Assembly (NCBI GenBank): GCA_018822545.1
Contig: JAHJKA010000060.1
Coordinates: 1-64,000, forward strand
Direction of reading: 5' to 3'
Source of the DNA: Pseudomonadota bacterium
GTDB lineage: Bacteria; Desulfobacterota; Desulfobulbia; Desulfobulbales; SURF-16
DNA: 64,000 nt
The notes below the pieces were generated by a model. It was not told the DNA's origin. It saw nothing but the letters and a program-made list of their open reading frames with translations, and made no database searches. A program made the translations under genes and the position numbers. The first letter of the stretch is position 1; each line of letters opens with the position of its first letter. Below are positions 34,671 to 42,764 of the stretch, piece by piece.

Positions 34671-36293
34671 ATGGGCAGTAACGATATAATGAATCGTGGC
34701 GATTTTAATGCAAAAATATCAGATGCCGTTGATGACCTTTTTAATGCTGTTCGGCAGATTGAAATCGACCCGGCCACCAATGAAGTGAGGGAGTTAGGAC
34801 GTCCCGCTCCTAAGGCAGGGGCAGCAGCCCCGGCTCTGGAGCTTGAGAAAAAGGGTGGTAGCCAGGCTGCGCCGGCTGGAAAAGCTGCAGCGCCAAGTGC
34901 CAGTGCACAAAGCCATCACATATTGTCCAAACTGGATCAGTCCCTGATGACCCTTGACTGGGAGGTTAGCCGTTCTAATGCCGGCAATATGCGCGACCTT
35001 CTTGATAAGGCAGCCCGTGAGTATGATCTTGGACCCTTGCAGGGTGAGGGAGGCGTTATTTCCCTGATGCATAAAATACTGGCAATCATGAGTGATGCGC
35101 CGGAAAGTGTGCCCACCTCTGGTCCTCTTGCTTTGAAAAGTAGTTTGACAGCCTTAAAGGCTGCGGCCCTTGAGGGACAACCATACAGCGCCGAGACAAG
35201 AACGAAGCTAGAGCAGGCTCAAAATGCCCTACTGTCAGTTCTCCCGGAACAACGGGGTGTAGTGTCTGCCGCACCTTCGCAAGCACCGGTTGCTGTAAGT
35301 GCTGCGCCTCCACTGCCAAAAGAGTTTCAAGTTACCCTGAAAAATCATATCGCCCGCCTTGACCAACTCATTAACAAACGGCTCATCCCTGTTGAGAAGT
35401 TTTTTGGCAAGACAGCCAGTCTGGCAAAACTTTATGTTGTAATGAAAGCTGTTCGACAACAGTTGGCTGAACAGTCTGAGCAGCTCAAGGCTGCTCTAGC
35501 AGGGCGTTACAGTAATGTTATGCCCGTGGCCGATCCTGTGGGTATCAGTATCAAGCTTGGTAATGAATGCCAGCAGCTTATGCAATATCATTTACAGGTC
35601 CTGAATCATTGTGCCCGACGCGTCGCACCTATTGAAAAATTGTTTGCCGATCTGGAAGGACAGCATAAATTACATACCATCCATTTTGAGATACGGAGCG
35701 GGTTAATGGGGCAGCTTCATTACGTGGCTGCCGCTCTGGACGGAGATTTTGGCCCTCTGCCGCCCTTGCCTAAACTGGCAGCGGCGGCTCCAGTAGCCGC
35801 GCCTAGGCAGGCTGGTGCCGCTGTAGCTGCCTGTCCATGGCCGACCATGATGGTGGGGCGCTGGCGGGGAGAACATGTTGCCTTTATCTCTGATCAGGTT
35901 TGTTTTGAAGGGAAGGCCGGTTTCGGTTCTGGGAATATCGTTCGCCAACAGTCTTTAAAATTGAAAACACTCAAGTCCTGGCCCTGGTCCGGATTGAGAT
36001 CAAAATTTCGTAGTGGGCTGGCTGAAAAGACGAATAAAGAACTGGCTAGTCTGGAGTTCCCTGTCCTGGACTTACCACTGCCTGCCTCCGGTTTGGGTGG
36101 AAAATATATAGTTATTCTTTTCCAGGCAGCTAAGGGTGGAGTTGTTCTCATTGATGCTCCTCTTGAGGAGCTGGAAATCGGTGATCAGTACAAGTGGAAG
36201 GCCAGCACTACCAGCGAGGGAGATCTTGTCTGTGGCACCATTTGCTCTGACTTTGGTGAACCTATTCCTGTGGTGGATGTCACAAGACTGTAG
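34671..36293 (+). CDS. Large CheW-like scaffold protein, unknown function
   Basis: A 540-residue protein I cannot name. Residues about 40-80 are an Ala/Pro-rich linker; 85-210 are helical. A duplicated helical unit occurs near residues 238 and 318 (IPVEKFFGKTASLAKL versus APIEKLFADLEGQHKL, both followed by a basic helix). From about 390 to the end there is a CheW-like beta domain: WRGEHVAFI, FPVLDLPLP, KYIVILFQAAKGGVVLIDA and a final PIPVVDVTRL. ATG 34671 was chosen because AAGGAG lies 9 bases upstream; a GTG at 34665 is too close. CheW domains dock kinases to receptors, but none are encoded nearby. Confidence 0.72.
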   Translation: MGSNDIMNRGDFNAKISDAVDDLFNAVRQIEIDPATNEVRELGRPAPKAGAAAPALELEKKGGSQAAPAGKAAAPSASAQSHHILSKLDQSLMTLDWEVSRSNAGNMRDLLDKAAREYDLGPLQGEGGVISLMHKILAIMSDAPESVPTSGPLALKSSLTALKAAALEGQPYSAETRTKLEQAQNALLSVLPEQRGVVSAAPSQAPVAVSAAPPLPKEFQVTLKNHIARLDQLINKRLIPVEKFFGKTASLAKLYVVMKAVRQQLAEQSEQLKAALAGRYSNVMPVADPVGISIKLGNECQQLMQYHLQVLNHCARRVAPIEKLFADLEGQHKLHTIHFEIRSGLMGQLHYVAAALDGDFGPLPPLPKLAAAAPVAAPRQAGAAVAACPWPTMMVGRWRGEHVAFISDQVCFEGKAGFGSGNIVRQQSLKLKTLKSWPWSGLRSKFRSGLAEKTNKELASLEFPVLDLPLPASGLGGKYIVILFQAAKGGVVLIDAPLEELEIGDQYKWKASTTSEGDLVCGTICSDFGEPIPVVDVTRL

Positions 36294-36516
36294 GATGGCT
36301 TGACAAATCAGGTTTTTTTCAAGGTCAGATAAGCGTAGACTGCCCCTTTGCATTCCGTGGAAGAGTTTGCGATCATCAAGCATGAATTTGGCCGACAAGA
36401 CAATCCCAAGGTGGCCCTGATGGGCCCCACTTCACCTTGGGTCGCGTTCAAGATCTTAATCGCACATCTCTGATGATGTGTTTTGGTGTGTTTCCTAGCC
36501 TCAACCAGCAATAGCA
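36294..36516. other. Intergenic stretch with a bulged hairpin
   Basis: 223 bp before the GspE-like gene. At 36406-36440 an outer stem CCAAGGTG/CACCTTGG and inner stem GGCCC/GGGCC enclose a TGAT loop with a 7-base bulge. No T run follows, so it is not an obvious terminator; it may be a leader structure or a processing site. Confidence 0.5.
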
Positions 36517-38838
36517 ATGTCGGAATCCAAACAATATTTTGAAGATCGCTTAGCAGAAGCAGAACTCTATAAGACCCATGGCCTTGATAAAGAGGCGTGT
36601 GCCATATATGATGAGCTCCTTTCAAAAATTGATGCGGAAAAACATGCCAAACTCTATAGCCAGATCAAAGAACGTTTAGATTCGGCCCGTGGGCCTGCCG
36701 AGGTTCATATCAAAGAAGTGGCTCCGGCTTCTGGTGCTAATGATGAGCGCCGTCTTGAAAATTGTGATGGTCTTGTTGAAGCCGGTTTTTTTCAAGAGGC
36801 CATTGATGAGCTTCATAAGCTTTTTGAGTCCTCCATTCAGCCTGGCCTCATCAGTTTTCGAATCGGTCAATGCTATAATCGCCTTGAAAAACCTTATGAG
36901 GCTGTTGATTTTTTTGAAAAGGCCTTAAGCGATGTAGGACTTGAGGATAAGGATCGGTTGGATATACTCGACCGGCTTGCCCTTGCCCAAGAGCAAAACG
37001 GTAATATGAAGGAGGCTATGCGGGCTCTGGAAGCTGTCTGCTCTCTTGATTCCACCTTTCGCGATGCCGGCAAAAGGCTTGAACATATCAAGCAAAATGC
37101 CCAGAAATCAGGACGTTTTTTTCGGCTCATCAGTGGTGGTTATCTTGTCCAAAATGACCTTGAACAGGCCAGAAGAACTGCCCAGCAGCAGGCCAAATCC
37201 ATCGAGGCTGTTCTTGTTGAATCCTATAGTGTCGATAAAGGTGAACTGGGCAAGTCTTTAAGCGAATATTATGGTTGTCCATTTATTGAATACACTGAGG
37301 GGAGTGTCGGTCCGAAGCCTGGCTGTGTTAAGGGAATCAGTGAGAAGTTCTTTCGGACCAATAAATGTATTCCTCTCTACGATGAGAACCATAATCTCCT
37401 TCTGGCCATCGACAACCCCACCGACAGTGTTCGGGCCGATAATGTCAAAGCATCCCTGAATTCCCGGGATATTGAGCTGGCCGTGGCGCTCAAGGATGAT
37501 ATTGATAAAATCATTGACGCCTACTACGGCATGCAAGAAACAGCTGCCGAGTTGGATGGTGATGACGATGTCTTTGAGCAGCTTGAACTCGTCGATGAAA
37601 CTGCCGAAGAGGAGGTTGTCGATGATAGCGGTGCCGTTGCTGAGGGCGTTGTCGTTCAGATGGTCAACAAGATCATTGAGGATGCCTTTCTCAGGGATGC
37701 CTCGGATATTCACATTGAGGCCATGCCCGGCAAGCGCGGGGTGCTGATCCGTTTCAGGGTTGACGGACAGTGTCTGCATTACAAGACTGTGCCCGCCCAG
37801 TTTAAACGGCCGTTGGTGGCCCGTATCAAGATTATCTCCAAACTTGACATCTCAGAACGGCGGATGCCTCAGGATGGTAAGATAAAGTTCAAGACCCGCG
37901 CCGGCAAGATTATTGAACTCAGGGTGGCAACCTTGCCCACTGTTGGTGGCAATGAGGATGCCGTGCTTCGTCTGCTCGCGGCAAGTGGCGCCATGCCTTT
38001 AGAGAAAATGGGCCTCCTGGATCACGTCTATGCCAAATTTATGGAGGTCCTTGCTATACCATACGGGTTGGTTCTTGTGGTCGGTCCGACCGGTTCTGGT
38101 AAGACAACCACCCTTCATGCCGCCTTGGCCAAGATAAACACCCCGCAAAGAAAGGTGTGGACGGCCGAAGATCCGGTGGAGATTGTCCAAGATGGTTTGC
38201 GTCAGGTTCAGGTCCAGCCCAAGATTAATTTGAATTTTGCCAGGGTATTACGCGCTTTCCTCCGTGCCGATCCTGACGTCATCATGGTTGGTGAGACCCG
38301 GGATGAAGAAACGGCGGAGATCGTTGTTGAGTCAGCTCTGACCGGTCATCTGGTTTTTTCGACCCTGCATACGAATTCGGCGCCGGAGACGGTAACCCGT
38401 CTTCTCGGTATGGGTATTGATCCCTTCAATTTCGCGGATTCTCTCCTTGCTGTACTTGCCCAGCGTCTGGTTCGTCGCCTCTGTGTGCATTGTAAGGAAA
38501 AGTATCAACCCGACCAGACAGAAAGAGAACTTATCCTCACCCTCTATGGCAATCATAAGGTGCATCCGTTGACGGATAAAGATCTCCAGGTGGATTTGTA
38601 TCGCAGTAAGGGCTGTCCGAAATGCCAGCATTCAGGCTATAAAGGGCGACTGGCTGTTCATGAGCTGCTGACCTCCAATGATTCTCTGCAGCGTAAAATT
38701 GCCCTCGCCGCCCCTGTGGGTGAGATTCGTGATTTAGCCATGGACAACGGCATGCTCACCTTGATGCAGGATGGTATCTGGAAAGTAATTCAGGGGCACA
38801 CTGATCTCATGCAGATTCGCGCCACCTGTGCTAAGTAA
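36517..38838 (+). CDS. GspE/PilB-type ATPase with N-terminal TPR and MshEN regions
   Basis: A 773-residue type II/IV secretion-system ATPase. Residues about 5-190 form TPR-like helices (FFQEAIDELHKLF, KPYEAVDFFEKAL). About 200-262 resemble an MshEN domain (YLVQNDLEQARRTAQQQ then YYGCPFIEY), which binds c-di-GMP in MshE. The motor core follows: ASDIHIEA, Walker A GPTGSGKTTT (about 522), the Asp box EDPVE, Walker B DPDVIMVGETRDEET, His box STLHTNSAPE, and zinc Cys pairs CVHC/CPKC. No pilin, platform or secretin gene is near. No clear ribosome site precedes ATG 36517. Confidence 0.92.
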   Translation: MSESKQYFEDRLAEAELYKTHGLDKEACAIYDELLSKIDAEKHAKLYSQIKERLDSARGPAEVHIKEVAPASGANDERRLENCDGLVEAGFFQEAIDELHKLFESSIQPGLISFRIGQCYNRLEKPYEAVDFFEKALSDVGLEDKDRLDILDRLALAQEQNGNMKEAMRALEAVCSLDSTFRDAGKRLEHIKQNAQKSGRFFRLISGGYLVQNDLEQARRTAQQQAKSIEAVLVESYSVDKGELGKSLSEYYGCPFIEYTEGSVGPKPGCVKGISEKFFRTNKCIPLYDENHNLLLAIDNPTDSVRADNVKASLNSRDIELAVALKDDIDKIIDAYYGMQETAAELDGDDDVFEQLELVDETAEEEVVDDSGAVAEGVVVQMVNKIIEDAFLRDASDIHIEAMPGKRGVLIRFRVDGQCLHYKTVPAQFKRPLVARIKIISKLDISERRMPQDGKIKFKTRAGKIIELRVATLPTVGGNEDAVLRLLAASGAMPLEKMGLLDHVYAKFMEVLAIPYGLVLVVGPTGSGKTTTLHAALAKINTPQRKVWTAEDPVEIVQDGLRQVQVQPKINLNFARVLRAFLRADPDVIMVGETRDEETAEIVVESALTGHLVFSTLHTNSAPETVTRLLGMGIDPFNFADSLLAVLAQRLVRRLCVHCKEKYQPDQTERELILTLYGNHKVHPLTDKDLQVDLYRSKGCPKCQHSGYKGRLAVHELLTSNDSLQRKIALAAPVGEIRDLAMDNGMLTLMQDGIWKVIQGHTDLMQIRATCAK

Positions 38839-38870
38839 ATTTTGATTTTAAGTTGTTTTAAGGAATGGGT

Positions 38871-40070
38871 ATGAAAAAGATATTGATTGTTGATGACGAG
38901 AATAATTTCTTGTTGAGCCTTGAGGATGGCCTGAAAGAGTTCAGTGATTCCTTTTCCATCGCCACTGCCAATAATGGTAAAGAGGCCGTGGCGGTCATGG
39001 AGAAGGAAAAAGTCAACTTGGTCATCACAGACATAAAAATGCCAGATATGGATGGCTTTGAGTTGCTTGCTCATTTGAGTGCTGTTCATTCTGATATCCC
39101 GGTCATCGTCATGACTGCCTTTGGTTCTTCTGAAATTGAAGATCGTCTCGATAACATGGGGGCTTTTCAGTACATTGAGAAGCCCATTGATTTTGATGTG
39201 TTGATTGAAAAGGTGAAAGATGGGCTTGCTGCCGGGGAAAAGGGGCATATAACCGGAGTGTCGTTAGCCTCTTTTATGCAGCTGCTCTCCCTTGACAAAA
39301 AAACATGTACCCTCAAAGTCACCTCAGGTGAACATGTGGGGAGTGTTTTTTTTCTTAATGGTGACTTAATGCATGCCTTCACCGAAAGTCTACAAGGCCA
39401 GGAGGCCGCCCTGGAGATTGCCTGTTGGGAGCCAGTTGAGATTGAGATTCAACATTTTTGCCGTCAGCGGGAGAGGGTGATTGAATCGCCACTTGGTTTT
39501 GTTCTCATCGAGTCTGCCCGCATGAAGGATGAACGGAAAGATCGTGCATCCGGTGGTAAGGGGATGGCGGAAGAAGAGCAACGGGAGAAGAAGAAAAAAG
39601 CACCCCGTGCAGAGGAAGGTGTTGTCCGTGAGATAGATCCTGCATCCCTGGTGCAGCCGGCGGAAACAGCAGAGGGTTTTGCCAGAGAGATTGATCCGGC
39701 TTCTTTGGTTTCTGAACCAGAGGCACCATCGGTTCCTCCGCAAATTATCCCCATGTTTGAAGCATTGAAGGTCATGGAGGGAGTAACGCGCTTTGCCATT
39801 TTAAACCGCGAAGGTCTCTTGATCGCTGAACTAAAAAATGGCAATGAATTTGGTCCTTATATCACTATGTTGCTTACCGCGACTGAAAAACTTAATGCTG
39901 ACTTAGGCATTTCGGCACCCCAGAGTTTAGTAATCAACAAGAGAACAGGAAGCAAAATCCTCATCATTGCCGGGCCGCACATCATTGTCGGTCTCGATCT
40001 ATCGAATGATGCCTCAGCAGGATCAATAGCTGATAGTATGCGTCCCATGGTTCAACGGATTTCACTGTAG
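38871..40070 (+). CDS. Receiver-DUF4388-roadblock signalling protein
   Basis: A 399-residue three-part protein: receiver domain 1-120 (VDDENNF, phosphoacceptor D54 in ITDIKMPDMDG, MTAFG, YIEKPID), a DUF4388 (PatA-like) domain about 126-205 (GVSLASFMQLLSLDKKTCTL, GSVFFLNGDLMHA), a charged linker, and a roadblock-like C-terminus about 290-395 (VTRFAILNREGLLIAEL). The linker holds the motif REIDPASLV twice (about 253 and 272). ATG 38871 has AAGGA at 6 bases; ATG 38865 touches it. It probably links phosphorylation by an unseen kinase to the MglA module. Confidence 0.85.
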   Translation: MKKILIVDDENNFLLSLEDGLKEFSDSFSIATANNGKEAVAVMEKEKVNLVITDIKMPDMDGFELLAHLSAVHSDIPVIVMTAFGSSEIEDRLDNMGAFQYIEKPIDFDVLIEKVKDGLAAGEKGHITGVSLASFMQLLSLDKKTCTLKVTSGEHVGSVFFLNGDLMHAFTESLQGQEAALEIACWEPVEIEIQHFCRQRERVIESPLGFVLIESARMKDERKDRASGGKGMAEEEQREKKKKAPRAEEGVVREIDPASLVQPAETAEGFAREIDPASLVSEPEAPSVPPQIIPMFEALKVMEGVTRFAILNREGLLIAELKNGNEFGPYITMLLTATEKLNADLGISAPQSLVINKRTGSKILIIAGPHIIVGLDLSNDASAGSIADSMRPMVQRISL

Positions 40071-40153
40071 GTTTTTTTTACTATATGCATAGTATTTAGG
40101 TGCAGCTGCTATTTATTAGAGAAATGGTTTTTGATTTTAGATTGGGAAAATAA

Positions 40154-40882
40154 ATGAACGATTTATTGCAAGAGATTAAAATGCTCAAGGGCGTGCTCGG
40201 CGCATTTGTTTATACAGATAAATTCGGCCTGGTTGCCTGCGAAATGCCTCCTTCGGCAAGCTTTACTTTAGCTTCAATGGAAAAAGTTGGTGTCTTTGTA
40301 AAGCGCTTTTTTAGTAATCCGACCACAGTGGAATTCGGTGTCATGAGTTACGAGATCAGAAACAGCGAGTCGTTGTTGCTTCTGAAGAAGATTGACAGTC
40401 ATGCGACCTTGGTGACAATCTGCGAGCCCGTAGTTAGCATGCCCCTTGTGAATATGACCACCAGCATGTTGATTGCCGAGTTAAAGTCGGCTGTTGATTT
40501 AATTACAGAAAAGCCTGATCTTTCAAAATTTCAAGGGCAGGGGAAAGCTGCAACAATAGCTCCTGTCCAAGTAAAGAATGTTGCCAGCCAACCCGCCAAG
40601 CCTGCTGTTGCCCCCCCACCCAAGTCAAAGGTCATTGATGTTGAGAAACTGATGAGCGAAGGGCCTTTTGCAGCTATTGCCAGAAAACTTGAGGATTCCA
40701 TGGCGAGAGCTATTGGTCCTGTTGGAAATATGGTAGTGCGGGATTGTGTTGATAAATGGGTGGCAAATGGGTCACCTTCTAAAGATCGTTTTGGGGAACT
40801 TATGACGCTCCTTCTTAAAGAGATAGGGGATAGCCGTCTGGAAGAAGAATTCCGTCAGGAAGTTGGTTCGTTGTTAAGCTGA
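40154..40882 (+). CDS. Roadblock-like protein with C-terminal helical domain
   Basis: A 242-residue protein. Residues 1-115 resemble a divergent roadblock/LC7 fold (LKGVLGAFVYTDKFGLVACE at the start, then LLLLKKIDSHATLVTICEP). After a Pro/Ala/Lys linker (about 120-160) comes a compact helical domain (KLMSEGPFAAIARKLEDSMA ... EEEFRQEVGSLLS) similar in style to helical domains found with bacterial signalling proteins. I know no function. It is the last gene of the locus, followed by a very strong terminator. Confidence 0.7.
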   Translation: MNDLLQEIKMLKGVLGAFVYTDKFGLVACEMPPSASFTLASMEKVGVFVKRFFSNPTTVEFGVMSYEIRNSESLLLLKKIDSHATLVTICEPVVSMPLVNMTTSMLIAELKSAVDLITEKPDLSKFQGQGKAATIAPVQVKNVASQPAKPAVAPPPKSKVIDVEKLMSEGPFAAIARKLEDSMARAIGPVGNMVVRDCVDKWVANGSPSKDRFGELMTLLLKEIGDSRLEEEFRQEVGSLLS

Positions 40883-40903
40883 GTTGCGTGCTGTGAAGAG
40901 TAA

Positions 40904-40956
40904 GTGCACAAAAAAAACCTGATTGGATGTTCATCCAATCAGGTTTTTTTGTGCAC
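40904..40956. terminator. Very strong bidirectional terminator
   Basis: A near-perfect 25-bp stem: GTGCAC, an A run, CCTGATTGGATG, a TT loop, then CATCCAATCAGG, a T run and GTGCAC. It lies between the convergent roadblock-like gene and the TPR gene and can stop transcription from both sides. Confidence 0.95.
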
Positions 40957-40975
40957 GAAAGGAAACTACTTCCCG

Positions 40976-41686
40976 TTAGTCGGCGCCCATTTGGTTGTCA
41001 TCAAGGGTACCGGTGATGTCGGAGTGACCTGTCTTATCAAACAGCAGGCTTTGAATTCCTTCAGTTTGCATTGGGGAAGCTGCTAACGGTTTCATGACCT
41101 CCGGATCCTGCATAATAAGAACCTGTGTTGGTTCATAGGGAATCGGGTTTGCTTCATCTGTCGCAGGAGTCGATGATTTTTTTTCAGCTTTTGGTGCTGA
41201 CTTGGCTTCATCGAGGGGGTTCACAAAAGCAGCTATAGCATCATCACCGCCCGATTTTTTTGCCAGGGCCTTAGCTTCCGCTAAGGAATTTTGGGCCCGC
41301 TTATTATCTGGTTCCAAGGATAGGCCAGTTTCATATGCCTTAACTGCATCTCCTGGGATGTCGAGATTAATGTACATATCACCCATACCAAAATAACTCT
41401 TGGCATATTTCGGGGCCAGTTTGGCAGCGATCTGATAATGTTTGAGGGCCAGCTTGTATTTACGTAAACGCTCCATGGCGTAAGCGTATTCAAAATTTAT
41501 AATAGGATCATTGGGGCAATCACTAATGCCCTGCTTAGCCAGTTCCTTACGTTGCAAAATGTCAGATTGCTCTTCAATCTGCTTTCGAATGGCCAGGCAG
41601 TCGGCAGCAAGAACCTCGCTGGCAAAGCTATGAAATACAAGCAAGGAAAGGAGAAACCCTGAGATGATAAGGGGATATTTTTTCAT
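40976..41686 (-). CDS. Periplasmic TPR protein
   Basis: This 236-residue protein has a signal peptide (MKKYPLIISGFLLSLLVFHS, cleavage likely near EVLAA) and about three TPR units (FEYAYAMERLRKYKLALKHY, AKSYFGMGDMYINLDIPGDA, AVKAYETGLSLEPDN), followed by a low-complexity tail (Lys/Ser/Ala, then acidic). TPRs mediate protein contacts. It starts one base after the stop of the haem sensor gene, so the two are almost surely co-expressed and may work together. Confidence 0.8.
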   Translation of the reverse strand: MKKYPLIISGFLLSLLVFHSFASEVLAADCLAIRKQIEEQSDILQRKELAKQGISDCPNDPIINFEYAYAMERLRKYKLALKHYQIAAKLAPKYAKSYFGMGDMYINLDIPGDAVKAYETGLSLEPDNKRAQNSLAEAKALAKKSGGDDAIAAFVNPLDEAKSAPKAEKKSSTPATDEANPIPYEPTQVLIMQDPEVMKPLAASPMQTEGIQSLLFDKTGHSDITGTLDDNQMGAD

Positions 41687-41687
41687 T

Positions 41688-42560
41688 TTAGCGCCTAGTG
41701 AGCATCCTGGCTACGCTGATCCGGAGCCGGTCTATAGCTCTTGAAAGAGAGCCAATCTCATCGTTTGATTTAATAACAACGGGTTGGTCAAGGCTTTTGC
41801 CAAGACTTATTTCTTCGGTACGGCTGTTTAACCGCATAATGGGCTGCACAACACCTTTCTCGAGGAAGATGCTGATGACAAAGAGGGTGAAGATTAAGCA
41901 GCCGGCACCAATACCAAGAAGAGTCATGGCGGTTTGCTTGGCTTGGGCAATGGCCCCGGAAATAGGAATATAGACAAGTAGACTTGCCACAATTTCATTC
42001 ATCTTCCAGTTGTAGCCGCTTTCTGTTCCATAAATAACAACCTGATCCTTTGGTGCAAGGGCAGGGTCAGAGTGGCACTCAAGGCAGGCAGGATTATCAA
42101 CCTTAAGGGGGATAGCCTGAAAATAAAAGTCAATGCCATTCTTTGTAATGGTGCCGGTAGTTTCTTTGAGTTTTTGGTCGGCTTTGAATTTGTCTAAAAT
42201 TTGTACCTCAAAGTCATCGGCCCGGTTTGTTTCCTTAAGGGGATTTGTTGCCGCATATTTAATCGTAAAGCCAGGCATTCTTTGGTTGAAGTAATCAAAA
42301 GTGGTACTGGTTGCAGCAAAACCAGACATCAGGTTTGGGTAGAAACGATCTTTTTCAATAAGCTCGTTAATGAGTGGAGTTTGGTTTTTTTGGAAAAAAT
42401 GGCGTTGGGATTGTAAATAGTTAAAGATAATCTCACCCTTATTGCCAGCTTCAATCATGGCAGCTCGACGGCTGAATTCATAACTGGCAGCGCCCAGTGC
42501 AACAAGAGCGAGCAGGCTGAGAATCCCCATGATGATCAAAAAACGTGTTCTAATACCCAC
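41688..42560 (-). CDS. Tll0287-like haem sensor with HAMP domain
   Basis: A 290-residue membrane protein: N-terminal TM (FLIIMGILSLLALVALGAAS), a periplasmic Tll0287-like (DUF3365) domain with one c-type haem motif CLECH (after KVDNPA), a second TM (LLGIGAGCLIFTLFVISIFL) and a cytoplasmic HAMP domain ending the protein (SNDEIGSLSRAIDRLRISVA). There is no kinase or cyclase output of its own. Translation starts at GTG 42560 with AAGGAG upstream. The histidine kinase encoded 204 bases upstream on the same strand could be its output partner. Confidence 0.88.
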   Translation of the reverse strand: MGIRTRFLIIMGILSLLALVALGAASYEFSRRAAMIEAGNKGEIIFNYLQSQRHFFQKNQTPLINELIEKDRFYPNLMSGFAATSTTFDYFNQRMPGFTIKYAATNPLKETNRADDFEVQILDKFKADQKLKETTGTITKNGIDFYFQAIPLKVDNPACLECHSDPALAPKDQVVIYGTESGYNWKMNEIVASLLVYIPISGAIAQAKQTAMTLLGIGAGCLIFTLFVISIFLEKGVVQPIMRLNSRTEEISLGKSLDQPVVIKSNDEIGSLSRAIDRLRISVARMLTRR

Positions 42561-42764
42561 TTATCTTCTCCTTATTTATAAAACTGTTTTTACTTCACAC
42601 ATTATTAAAATAACATTGTTTTTTATATTAGGAAACATCAATAAAACTGTCAAGGATACCCTGATGACATACAAAACTGAAAGATGATAAAAACGTTAAA
42701 TTCTATACAAGCAATGCCTGGCCGTGAAAATTCATCGTGAGGAGGGGAATGCAGCAAGGGTACT

